A stretch of 64,000 bases of DNA from Dimorphilus gyrociliatus (lineage: Eukaryota; Annelida; Polychaeta; Dinophilidae), in contig CAJFCJ010000001.1 in the NCBI GenBank assembly GCA_904063045.1, forward strand, positions 627,501 through 691,500. The letters are read 5' to 3'. Positions 1 to 10,442 of the stretch are shown in pieces. A model generated the notes under the pieces. It was not told the origin of the DNA and did no database searches. It saw nothing but the letters and a program-made list of their open reading frames with translations. Both the position numbers and the translations under genes were made by a program. The stretch's first letter is position 1. Every line of letters begins with the position of its first letter.

Positions 1-631
1 ACAAAGCTGGCTTCAAATGGAAGAATTACTGAAAGAAGGAAAAGCAAGAGCAATTGGTGTATCCAATTATACAATAAACCATTTAGAGGAGATGTTAAAG
101 TTCTGCTCAATTAAACCAGCTGTTTTACAAGTAGGCAAGATCTATTATTCAGAATAGAAATTCAAAAAAAAAACGAAATTTAGAGCGAGCTTCACCCTTT
201 GTTACAACAACATGACCTACGAAAATTCTGCAAAGAGCATTCCATTCACTTTCAAGCTTATTCATCTTTAGGTAGTATGAAAAACACTTCTGAGGTAAGC
301 TCCCCGTTAAAATTTCTATTTTTAATTAACCTTTTTCAGGTCCTGGCTAACGATGTCATCTTGAATTTGGCAAAAAAGTATAATAAATCGCCAGCAAATA
401 TTGCTTTAAGATGGGGAATTGAGAATGAAAGTAGTGAGTTTATACAAAAAAACATTCATGATAAATTAATTTGCGATCCTAACAGGTGTTATACCAAAAT
501 CAACTAATCCCGAACATATTAAGAACAATATTTGTCTGTATGATTTTGCACTGACCACCGAAGATTTGAACCAGATAGCTAAACTTGATAAAGATTGTCA
601 CTTTTGTTGGGATCCTGTTGATATTTTGTGA
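1..631 (+). CDS. Aldo-keto reductase, 3' part
   Basis: C-terminal half of an NADPH-dependent aldo-keto reductase, a cytosolic TIM-barrel oxidoreductase; the 5' part lies outside the window. Exons are <1-130, 184-294, 340-433 and 486-631, with GT-AG introns of 53, 45 and 52 bp. The joined protein shows family signatures: KARAIGVSNY, then ELHPLLQQHDL (the usual V-E-x-H-P region), SPANIALRW, and VIPKSTNPEHI, where the K-S pair belongs to the cofactor-binding loop. It ends WDPVDIL. The catalytic Tyr and Lys would be upstream, so activity and substrate cannot be judged. Confidence 0.9.
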
Positions 632-803
632 AATAAAAGTTACATTTGAAATGTAATATGATTTGCTTAAAAGTTAAATACAATGATTAAAATCTTCATT
701 TACCACACAAACTTTATTTACAGATAATTCTTTTTCCATTAAACAAACAAAACTCGTAAATTTATTATTTATTCTTTAACAACTTGAATAGAAGAATGAT
801 CAC
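632..803. other. Convergent intergenic gap
   Basis: Short AT-rich spacer between the 3' ends of the aldo-keto reductase (+) and nucleolin (-). Only 3' UTR and polyadenylation signals are expected; no gene is seen. Confidence 0.6.
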
Positions 804-2393
804 TTAATCATCAAAGGTTCTTTTGGTGCCTTGAAATTTTTGAAAGCCTCTTGATCCTCCTCTTGAACCACCTCTGAAGCCACCTCCTCCTCTAGGACCT
901 CCACGGCCGCCTCCTCGACCACCAAATCCACCACGCCCTCCTCTACCTCCAAATCCACCTCTTCCTCCACGACCACCTCCGCCTCGTCCACCACGACCTC
1001 CACCGCTACCACGGGGAGTTGAAAAATCCACAAATACATTTCTACCATCTATGTCCAAACCTTGCTTTTCAGCAAGACTTTTCTTAGCATCCTCTTCAGA
1101 AGCAAATTCTACATATCCAAATCCCTTGGATTTGCCTGTATCTTGATGTGTGACAATGCGAGCAACAACACCACCCATAAGTTCTTTTAGTGTTTCTTCA
1201 GTGGTATCATAACTCAAGTTCTTTACAAATAAGGTTTTTGAAGGAACACCATCCGATGTACCCTTTCTATCTCCTTTCGTGTTTTTGCTTTTAGTACCAC
1301 AGAAGTCTAAAAAGAGAGCTTGTCCTTTCAATTCTTTTCCCTGATGTTTTTCTAATGCTTTTTCTACATCCCCTTCAGAAGCATATTCGGCGAAAGCAAA
1401 TCTGTGAAAAACAGTAAAGTTACTTTTCATTCTACATTGAAAATTGGATATACTGCTGGTTAGCTAAATATCAGACAAATGCCTCGAGATATTAAGATCA
1501 TAGACACAACGTCTATCAATAAATATGGTAGCTTTCTCGTTCATCATTAACTTTCATTTCATTTGAGCTAAGTCATTTGCTAACTTTTACTCACCCTCTA
1601 TGACCCATTCCTTGTTTATTTTTAGCCAGTCTTATCTCTACAGCATCATCAAATATGTCCTTTATATCCTTCTCTGTTACTTTTTCTGCGATATTCTTTA
1701 TAAATAGCGTATTCTGATCTTTTTCTGCGGAAAAAATATGTTTTTAAAGCTGGGAAGAACTTATTTTGATAAACATATCTAAGATGAAAGTATCAGGCCA
1801 AATGCCTAGAACTACATGTACATAACGTGTTCAGACTCGTCATCTGTTCATCATTTAAACAAAATACTGTTAAAATTTTACCAATAACTTACTTTCAAAT
1901 GTGTTGGTTTTGGGTTTATCATTTTTTCCTTTATTGTCTTCTCTGATAGATATTTCAGCCCCCTTCCATTCGTTTCCACTTAAAGAAATTCCTTTTTGAA
2001 GGTCACTCGATTTCTCAAGAGTAACAACAGCGAAATCTTTTCCATGAAATTTATCAATTTCTTTGACGGCTATTTTCTCTTTTTGAAAAAATTTCTTTAT
2101 TTGAGTTTCTGTCAAATCCTGTACGCCTTTGAGAAACAATTTCCTGTTTCCTCCTTCATTGTTTTTGTTGGATTTTTTAGGTTTAGCGCTTTCATCGTCT
2201 GTAGAAAGTAATGCATAATTGTTACGGTTATATTTTGTGACACAATAATATTGCATCAATTATATATAATAGTCATAATTTGGCACTTATCAAGGGAAGA
2301 TTCCCAGAGATCTAAATCTATGAGAATGGCAAAAAAGTGCAAGAAAAAGTAATTTTACAAAATCTTACCGTCGTCGTCTTCTTCCTCCTCCTC

Positions 2394-2429
<36 letters not shown>

Positions 2430-2567
2430 TTCCTCATCCGATGACTTTTTGGCTTTTTTCTTAGGAATAGAGGATTTTGCAGTAGTTGCTTTACGCTTCT
2501 TAGAGACATTTTCATCATCATCATCATCTACTTCTTCATCATCATCATCATCATCAACTACTTCTTC

Positions 2568-2598
<31 letters not shown>

Positions 2599-3602
2599 AT
2601 GTCAATGTCTTCATTATCATCATCGTCGTCATCATCATCATCATCTTCAGTTGTTTTCTTTGCTTTTTTTGCCGGAATAGATGATTTTCCAGAGTTTGCT
2701 TTACGTTTTTTTGCGGGAGATTCTTCTTCATCATCATCATCATCATCTCCTTCCTCGTAATCATCATCATCATCATCGTCGTCGTCGTCGTCGTCATCTT
2801 CATCATCACCGCCACCATTTTTTGCCGAAATTTTCGGTACCTTAGCACTTACACCTTCTGTTTGAAAAGGGATGAATGAATTTCAAGTCTGAAAGTAAGC
2901 TGTCGGTTTTATACCCTCTTCATCGTTACTTTCTTCGTCTTCTTCTTCACTGTCCATAACTTCATCTTCGCTAGATACTTCCTTTGGTGGAGGAGCTGCT
3001 TTTTTCTTTGGTGGTTGATTCTACATGAGAAAACACGTTAGATTTTGTGAGATTAAGTGAAAGTAACAATCTAAAGGCATCTATTCGTGAGAAATTTATT
3101 TCTTTGTAGTGGTGTCAGATACTTTTTTCATCGAAAAATTTATGAAGAGCTAGATAGTTACATATCGTCCCTGACAAACCACTTACCATTAAATATTCTA
3201 ACGGGATCTCTTGAATATCTAATGCTTTCATCGCATCACAATATACCCGTACCACACAGCAACACTCGCCGGGCATTGCTCTCTCAGCCATTAAATTAGC
3301 TGTAGCGCGTATCAGCGCTTGCCGCACTCTTTGCACGCCGGGCAAAGGAATTGACTCTATTACAAGTTCACATGCTTTCCCTTCATTATCTTATAGCGCT
3401 CACCGGGCGCTCTAAAAATTTATGTATATGCACGCCGGGCATATAAGAAAAAGTTTCAACGCCATTTTCCCCTTATTCCGACCAAAACGAGGTACATTTG
3501 CCAGTCAGCCGAATTGATGACTACACCTGTAATGTTCTCTTCTGTCGTTCGAGTTAAGCACCCATTCTTTACCTGTTTGCTTTTAGTAGGTTTAGGTTTC
3601 AT
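804..3602 (-). CDS. NCL: Nucleolin-like protein (acidic, 3 RRM, RGG tail)
   Basis: Nucleolar RNA-binding protein expected to act in rRNA transcription and early ribosome assembly. Exons on the minus strand: 3602-3573, 3020-2915, 2857-2369, 2198-1893, 1724-1595, 1401-804, giving 552 residues. The N-terminus has a basic PPKKKAAPPPKE motif like vertebrate nucleolin, followed by long Asp/Glu runs separated by KKxK basic patches. Three RRMs follow: RRM1 about 227-300 (RKLFLKGV), RRM2 about 315-390 (NTLFIKNI ... GFAFAEY) and RRM3 about 408-482 (KTLFVKNL ... GFGYVEF). The last 70 residues are an RGG/FGG-rich tail ending RTFDD. The acidic region is encoded by GAT/GAC repeats, seen as TCATCA runs on the + strand. 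The start is the first ATG, ten codons before intron 1, which is about 550 bp and far longer than the other introns. Confidence 0.93.
3258..3445 (-). ncRNA. Cluster of four hairpins with a shared CCGG[C/U]G[A/U] loop
   Basis: Inside nucleolin intron 1, read on the same strand as the gene. Four stem-loops each present a 7-nt loop CCGGYGW closed by GC/GC pairs, on stems of different sequence: 3445-3425 (7 bp, loop CCGGCGU), 3411-3395 (5 bp, loop CCGGUGA), 3347-3329 (6 bp, loop CCGGCGU) and 3280-3258 (8 bp, loop CCGGCGA). The last has two G-U pairs that would be A-C mismatches on the other strand, so the RNA is probably minus-strand. A fifth hairpin (3319-3304, 5-bp stem, loop UGAUAC) lies between them. 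Constant loops with varying but paired stems suggest a protein-binding or loop-loop RNA element. Loops beginning C-N-G-G resemble Smaug recognition elements; that assignment is speculative. The precise RNA boundaries are unknown. Confidence 0.5.
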
Positions 3603-5274
3603 TTTGCCCAACAATTTAATAATTACGCCAAATTAATCAGAAGATATTTGTAGATTCAAGCAACAACCATGTGATTCGTCACTGGGCCAAACGGAAATGA
3701 AATGAATGTAAGCGATTCCTCGGTAATCGATTTATATCATATCGTATTTTTTCGATACGATTATTTATACGAAATTATTATATATTCAGAGCAAATAATA
3801 TTGAAATATAACTATGAAGAAAATTCTTTTTTCTATATGGGAAGCTAAAAAACATGTAATCCTTTAGCATAATTTAGACATTTAGTACGAAGAAACTCAT
3901 AAATTCAATATAAAGAGGGGGAATTATAAAATAATTACAATTTCCTGTTAGTAATATTACCACTGACGAATGACTAACAAAAATGTATTATTCTGGTTCT
4001 CATCATGTCATATTGTAATTTAGCTTGACATACTTGAAACAATTGATCACCTCATTATACAAGTTAAGTTCAAATTTACTAAATATAAGACTTGATTTGT
4101 AAAATTAACCTCTTAATAAGATTAACTAAGTGGACTTTATTTTACAATAACGCTCTAATGGGAAAGTTAGGTGTCTAAAATTTCGAACTTTTTTCTGCTT
4201 CAAAGGAAAAATGTTAACCGTTAAATTTCTTCAAAAAGGCCAACAAGTAAGTAAGATAAATAAAAATTAATATATTGACATAATTGGATATAGGTCTATT
4301 TTAAACTTAAAATAACTTTTTATTCACTGTTCGTTCTATCAATTTTACAGAATTTGGCATCATTTTAGATAATTTTATAATAGCTGTAAGCATTTGACCA
4401 GCTGGCTTAATGTAACTACTCGTCTATTTCAAAGATTATCGTAATTAAAGGACTGAGGGAAGTGATATATGCTATATTCTAAGATACTCTAAACGATCTT
4501 GACTTGACTGAAGCGTGGATTCTGGTAGACAAATATAGAAACTTCATTCAAGAACTGCTGAACACTTTTTTACTGCTTTTGTGTGAATAGCTGATTTTCT
4601 CTGTTGAAATATAAAATGCTGCCGAGAGATTGAAACCTTTTAGATTGGTTTTAATATTGTTCTACTTCCAAAAACCTTGCTTTTTCACTGATATGTGGTA
4701 AATATAAGAAATTAATATTTCAAACTGGATTATCTAAATCTAATAGCACTCATTTACTTTTGATTAGCAATTTATATAAAGATACAGGGACATTTCCCAC
4801 ACCGGCAAAGCTTAACAAATGTCTATTTTGCTTTGTCTGTAAAAACAGGCAACCGCGCATGCGCATGTCAAAATCGTTTGAAGTATATAGTATGAACTTT
4901 TCGCTGTAAAACGATATAAACGCTCTCTAGTGATCTGCAATATTATTAAAAGAAGAAAATTATTTTATACTTTGTTCTAGGATATTTTCTGGAAACATAC
5001 AGAATCAATTTTACTGCTGCTCCAGAATCATGGAGGCCATTGCTGTTTACTTGATGATCCTGTCGCAAAAATCAATGTTACTTTGATAATTAGTAAATCT
5101 CAAAGAGATTTTCAAGAAGAAATATTAAAAGTAGTATTATCTTGCATTATGCAAATATAAAATTATTAATCATTTGATATAATTGACACGGATTTTCAGT
5201 TACGCAGCAATATTTTTGATAAGCCAGCACATTTGTACTGATAACGCTGACGACAATCGTAAAATAGTACTGAA
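3603..5274. other. Intergenic, divergent nucleolin / SLC10 promoters
   Basis: About 1.7 kb without a convincing gene. It holds an inverted repeat built on ATCGTAT/ATACGAT near 3741-3765 and an NRF1-like site at 4855-4865. It should contain the promoters of nucleolin (leftward) and of the SLC10 transporter (rightward). The rest is AT-rich and has no readable coding signal. Confidence 0.5.
4855..4865. promoter_or_regulatory. NRF1-like palindromic site
   Basis: GCGCATGCGCA, a near-perfect match to the animal NRF1 motif, about 410 bp upstream of the SLC10 start codon. It stands out in AT-rich surroundings. Function is inferred from motif identity only. Confidence 0.4.
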
Positions 5275-6755
5275 ATGAGTCGAGAACTGTTGTTGTTAGT
5301 TTTTTTGCCCGTAATTTTGGCATCGTCTTGTGTCATAAATATAGAGACAGTGCCGGATAAAATAAGCCTTAAGCATTCCTCCACCCTTGACGTTCATTTC
5401 TTCACAAATGTGTCTATGTGTGAACCGGAAGATTTTCATAGTACAAATTTTTTGGAAGTTAAAACTTCTAATAAGGATGTTGCCATCCTTAATGAATCAA
5501 CTATTCAAATTGGAGAAAATACAACTGTTAAAGTAACGAGCTATCATGTTGGACTATGTGATTTGCTATTCAGTGTTAATAAGTCAAATACAACAATAAA
5601 TATGGAAAATAATAGAATAGAAGTGCTCTTAGGGAAAAAATCTCTAAATAAGGCTTTTGTAATCATTTTAGCAATTTTAATTTTGGTAAATAATACTGGA
5701 TTTGGCTGCAAATTAGAGGCAGCTTTACTTTGGAAGACTCTTAAAAAACCTCTACCTCCCGCTATTGGCTTCGTCTGTCAATTTGGCTTGATGGCTCCTG
5801 TATGTTAAATCTTTTTGCTAGTTAATATAATTTAATTTTTACGTTTGCTATTTCAAGCTGTCTTTCGGTATCACTCACCTCTGGAATTTGGATCCTTTGT
5901 ATGGTATTGGCTTGTTAACTATTGGTGCTGCTCCAGGGGGAGGTGGAAGTAATATTTTTGCCATATTACTTGATGCTGATTTGGAATTAAGTATTACGAT
6001 GAGTACTATTAGCACCTTCGCTGCCTTGGGTAAAACTAAATAGAAATTTTCCGTTTGAAGTATAATAAGTTTGTTTTCTTTTATTTACAGGAATGACTCC
6101 ACTCTGGCTTCATGTATTAGGCACGCGTATTTTGTCAAGAGCAAAAGCTCACATTCCTGTTAAAAACGTATTTATATCTCTGGCTACAATTACTATACCA
6201 GTTATATTTGGTATGCTGATAACGAGATTTGCTCCCAAAGTCTCAAAAGTTGCAAGCAAATACTTGAAAATTTTCATGCTTTTCTCTGGTTGTATATTTT
6301 TCACAGTTTTAGTTTACACTAATTGGTATTTGATACCTTTGGTGAATTTCAAAATAATATCGTCTTGCTTAGCCCTATCAGCCAGTGGTTATCTATTAGG
6401 CGGTATCATTGCATGGGTCTGTAGGCAAGGAAGGGATAAGAATATAACTATATCTATAGAAACTGGATTTCAGAATGTTACTATGAGCCTTTTTCTTTTA
6501 AACATCTCTCTGCATCACCCAGAATCAGACCTGGCTAGTCTAATACCGATAACATATTCTTTGTTTGGTTCGGTATTACCTGCCTTAGCATACGTTATTT
6601 ATGCTACAAAGAATCTAATTGAAAATTATCGTAAGAAATCTGCTGAAAGTGATTATCAAAAAGTGGAAGCAATTGGAGGAAGTGATTCTACAGTCTGTTC
6701 TGATATCAAAGACGATGATAAAAGGATTTCAGACGTGGAACTAGAAAAAGTTTAA
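5275..6755 (+). CDS. SLC10-family sodium/bile acid cotransporter-like
   Basis: Multi-pass plasma-membrane transporter of the SLC10 family, likely sodium-coupled; the substrate is not predictable. Exons 5275-5799, 5858-6029, 6091-6755 encode 453 residues. A signal peptide (about 1-17) is followed by an extracellular, N-glycosylation-rich domain (about 18-120), as in the long-N-terminus SLC10A3/A5 branch. The membrane core follows. Family signatures are clear: GFVCQFGLMAP, then GAAPGGGGSNIFAILLDAD with LSITMSTISTFAALG (the crossover/Na-site helices), and ISIETGFQNVTMSLFLL (the ETG-x-QN motif). The cytosolic tail is acidic (SDIKDDDKRISDVELEKV). An AATAAA lies at 6805-6810, about 50 bp after the stop. 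Confidence 0.9.
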
Positions 6756-7302
6756 AGAAGTGCTATTTTTGTAATTTTTGGTCTTAATGACTCGTTTCAT
6801 GTCAAATAAAGTTCTTAGGGTCTCTAATTAGTTTAAAAATGATACTATCGAAACGATTATACTTATCTTTTTTGTAAGTATAACAGATAATTAATTAAAA
6901 AAATATTTGTCATTGTTTACTAATGAACGAAAAAAAACCTTTTTAAATCTAGCAACGAAGAGTCATGTTTTTTGCATGTTATATGTAAGATCGTTAACTG
7001 CAATTGTTATAAGGTTTATTAATAACGAAATAATAAATATAGCATTAAAAAGAATGCATAATAACAATTGTAATATCATCTTTTCTATATTAGTAGATCA
7101 TTGTACGTAAGCTTAAAATACTAAAAGTATAGTATTCAAATTGAAACATTTGAGAAATTTTTGACTACGATAGAAACTCATTAATAATTTTCTGTACATT
7201 AAGTAATCTCTTCTGTAAGCTTTAATTTGTCAGATCTGATGTAGAAATCAATATGTATATCAAAGGTATTCATTTTTACAGGTTGGCAAATTGAACTTTT
7301 CG
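6756..7302. other. Convergent intergenic region
   Basis: 3' UTR of the SLC10 gene (AATAAA at 6805) followed by AT-rich sequence up to the distal stop codon of AP-1 sigma. No gene is recognised. Confidence 0.5.
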
Positions 7303-8244
7303 CTAGTACAGGCCTATTTCTTCAAGGATGCTTTGGGGTTCGTCACTTTCCTGTAATGTAAAAGAATCATTAACGAAGCATTTAATACGTAAAAAAAGAT
7401 GGTTAGTTTATTGGTGTATAAAAAGGAACAAATATACTAATTTAGTAATTTTAATGAGAGTTTAGCATTGTTGACTGATAATTAATCAAATATGTAGATA
7501 CTTACATTGTTAGTATTTTGAAGAGACGCAACAATTCACTTTCGAGATAATAGGGTTTACATAAATGAAACAAATATAATAATACATTGTATACTTGTTT
7601 TCAATGCCAATATATTAGTATAATAGCTGCAAGCCTACTAATGGGATAAATGAAAAATAACGCTGAGGTCTCATTGTCTGCTATAATTTCCTATATGCAA
7701 TGCATTTACACGTAGAGAACTTCACATCATTTTCTTCATAAATGAAAACAATCGATTTAACTTCATTTCCTTTTTAATTTTATTTTACAAAAGAAACAAT
7801 TTTCTATCTAATGATGAGCTGTTTGATTTTTGTTTTTAAATAGAGAAATCAAAAGAACCATTCCACAAAAAATAGAACAAAATCAAAATAATTTAGCGTC
7901 TATACAATAGAGGAAAGGAAATCAGAATTTTGATATTTTTTGAAAGAGAAGAAAAACAGACACTTTCTTTTTTTTTCTTGGTTCTAGAAATTATTACATC
8001 TATCGAGATTGTACAAAATATGACAGGTTATTTTGTCTCTCCCTATTACCCTAACTAATGCATGACAAATTGATAATAAATATTTATAATTGCATGTTCA
8101 TGCGTCGTTATATGCTCAAGCATTGTTACAAATCACTTAAAACTTGCATGCAATGATTACAAGGTCTGTTTAAAGAAGTCAGGCAATTTTTTTATAGACT
8201 CAACCTAATCCGTTATCTTCAAAAAATCCTTGCGGCATTTCGTC
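7303..8244 (-). other. Two alternative terminal exons of AP-1 sigma
   Basis: Proximal exon 8244-8200 reads [14 protein letters not shown] then stop. Distal exon 7350-7303 reads [15 protein letters not shown] then stop, closer to the vertebrate tail (SPRSVLEEMGLA). Both follow a good 3' splice site and continue the LLQE of exon 4 in frame. Choosing between them would need alternative polyadenylation or splicing. Confidence 0.75.
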
Positions 8245-10130
8245 CTGTTTTATGCAAGAAAGAAACTTGATACAAATCAAGAAGCTTGATGCAAATGAAT
8301 AAAGAGTGCAATTGGATAATGCTTCTTCACAAAACAACCAATATAGTAAGAGAATTTTCGATGTAACAAAATAAAAACGGACCTACTAAGCCCATAAGAA
8401 AAGAGGGATGAAAAAAATTATATACGCCATAATCAACCAGTCTCTCATAATAATTGAAAAGTCTAAAAATCTGCTTTAAACCAATTTTGAGAGATAGAAT
8501 TTTCTTTTGTTCAAATATGCAGGTGTACTTTTTTAGTATAGGATTTTTAAGAGTTTTATATCTAAAACACGTATTCATATTTGTGGTAAGCAGATTTTTA
8601 GGTTGCATACCAACAGATACAACAAAAGAAATTTTAAAGATTGATAATGATAATCGTACCTCTTGCAGTAGATCGGCAGCTGTTATGGCTTTAAGCACAT
8701 TTTTCTTCGAAGTCTCTTGTACTTCTCCTCCCAGAACGAATTCGTCAAGAACAAAATAGGCTTTTTCAAAGTTGAATATAATATCTAATTCACAAACCTG
8801 TAAGCACCAACAAGCACTTTTAAAAAGACGTATTTAGAAAATTTAAGTAATAATCAATGAGCATTCAATGATTTTAAATGAATTTGATAACTTCAATACT
8901 ATTACGTTTAAAATAGGGATTGTTTAACTTCTAGATGAATAATTATTTTTCAAATTCATTCCTCTCAATGATTGAAGTGATTAGAAAAAAGCGGAGCTTC
9001 CATTTAAAAAATGAAATAAATAAGAAAGGATTGATAGGAGTGACAAAAAACAAGACAAATATAAATAAATTTCATGCTAAAACTAAACTACCCATATCCT
9101 TGAATAATAAGGGAAATTCTTTAAAAAAAAAAGAAGTTACAACGATCTTATATTTTAATTAGTATTTTTGTTCCCAAGTCATTTACACACTCACACTGCC
9201 AAAGTATTTGTCGAGTAATTCCACATAACGATGAATAATCTCTAAAGTCAGCAATTCATTATCTTTAGCATCGACACAGCAGCAAAAGTATAAACTGGCA
9301 TATCTGTCCAATTTTGAATAAAAAAAATATATATAAATCTACGGCGTTTGGTCAAAAATAATTGACCGTTACGAGTAATACTAATTGTCATTCCTTTCTG
9401 AAAAAGTATGTAGTGTAAGACATAAAGCTTTTTTTTTTAGGTTAATATTTTGGCTTAAGTTTAGGAGATATATGCGAGTATGTCTACGAAATGAGAAAAG
9501 ATTTAAGCTTGAAATACGAGCAGAAACACAATATTAAAAAAATCAGGTGCGAATTTGTGCACGTAAGTTGAAATTACAGAAAATCAAAGGGGCAGTACGT
9601 TATTTAAGCTTTAATTTCAAATTTGAAATTATTTGTGTATACTTTTCTCACTTACGTTTCCGAAATATTTATCTAGCAATTCGACGTATCGATGAATTAA
9701 TTCTAAAGTCATTAATTCGTTGTCATTTTTGTCAACACAACAACAAAAATAAAGGCTTGCGTACCTGCCAGTTTGTATGTTATAAAATCATCATATTTTA
9801 ATTTATAGTAAAACTAAATGTGAAAAAAATTACTCTTACCGTTTGTAAACAACTTTCTTATCCTTCCATTCAATAAAACTACACATTTTTGGCTTTCTTG
9901 ACAAAACATTCGTTATTAATTCCCTAGTAATTTTCTTCTTCAGTTTCTCTTGGTGGGCGACAAACCATTTTTGTAATCGTAATTTGCCTTGTCGGCTGAA
10001 TAGCAGCATAAATTGCAGCTGAAAAATGGATAAAGTTAGGTATCACACCTGAATAATTAGCGCATTCGCGGGGAAACTCTAATAAAGTATTTTATTCATC
10101 ATAAGGTGACATAAGTTGATTACAAACCAT
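7303..10130 (-). CDS. AP1S: AP-1 complex sigma subunit, alternatively spliced
   Basis: Small subunit of the AP-1 clathrin adaptor, which sorts cargo at the trans-Golgi and endosomes. Minus-strand exons: 10130-10128 (only the ATG), 10018-9840, then either 9764-9656 or 9303-9195, then 8797-8660, then either 8244-8200 or 7350-7303. With the distal last exon the protein is 158 residues, the usual AP1S length; with the proximal one it is 157. Motifs: [18 protein letters not shown] at the start, [61 protein letters not shown] and [11 protein letters not shown]. The cargo-binding core is well conserved. The two middle exons are the same length and phase and cannot both be included in frame. The gene shares a short divergent promoter with the nucleolin-like gene at 10443. 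Confidence 0.92.
9195..9764 (-). other. Pair of mutually exclusive AP-1 sigma exons
   Basis: Exon A 9764-9656 and exon B 9303-9195 are each 109 bp, begin after two bases of an Arg codon, and end in phase 0. Both encode a 36-37 residue segment starting [13 protein letters not shown] then reads [11 protein letters not shown] and ends FGN; B reads [11 protein letters not shown] and ends FGS. Each has AG before and a GTAAG- or GTGAG-type donor after. Using both would shift the frame, so they look mutually exclusive. Confidence 0.8.
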
Positions 10131-10260
10131 TCTTGGCTTTTAATCAATGTATGATATTGTGAAATTACAAAATTTCAACAATCCCAGAAACGGAGAACAA
10201 TATTTCAAACGATATGGTATCGACGCTAAATCGACATCGAAAGTTTGCTGATACACTTGT

Positions 10261-10293
10261 ACTTCCTGTTTTTGGCGCCTTGGCGCATGTGCA
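10261..10293. promoter_or_regulatory. Bidirectional promoter motifs (ETS- and NRF1-like)
   Basis: ACTTCCTG (ETS-like, 10261-10268) and TGGCGCATGTGCA (NRF1-like, starting 10281) lie in the 312-bp gap between the AP-1 sigma ATG (10130, leftward) and the nucleolin-like ATG (10443, rightward). The region is GC-richer than its flanks. Assignment rests on motif similarity and position. Confidence 0.4.
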
Positions 10294-10442
10294 AATAGGG
10301 ACACTGTACATATTGCAAATTTTGATTCTGACTAAAATTCATTATCGCAAGCACATGGTCTCTTTGTAGACTTAGAAAAGACGTGCTCCTGCCGAAACAG
10401 TTTATCGAACATTTAAGTCTATTTTAAGTACTTTTAAGCAAA

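Noticed and set aside
800-1048. Val/Glu-rich ORF overlapping nucleolin
   Set aside because: It is on the same strand but in another frame through the RGG-coding repeat; a shadow of nucleolin.
2318-2848. Met-, Ser- and Asp-rich ORFs on both strands
   Set aside because: Frames through the GAT/GAC repeats encoding the acidic tract of nucleolin; no independent coding signal.
3115-3345. Minus-strand ORF of 76 codons through the hairpin cluster
   Set aside because: The frame starts within a hairpin, has no recognisable domain and lies inside a well-supported intron; structure explains the sequence better than coding.
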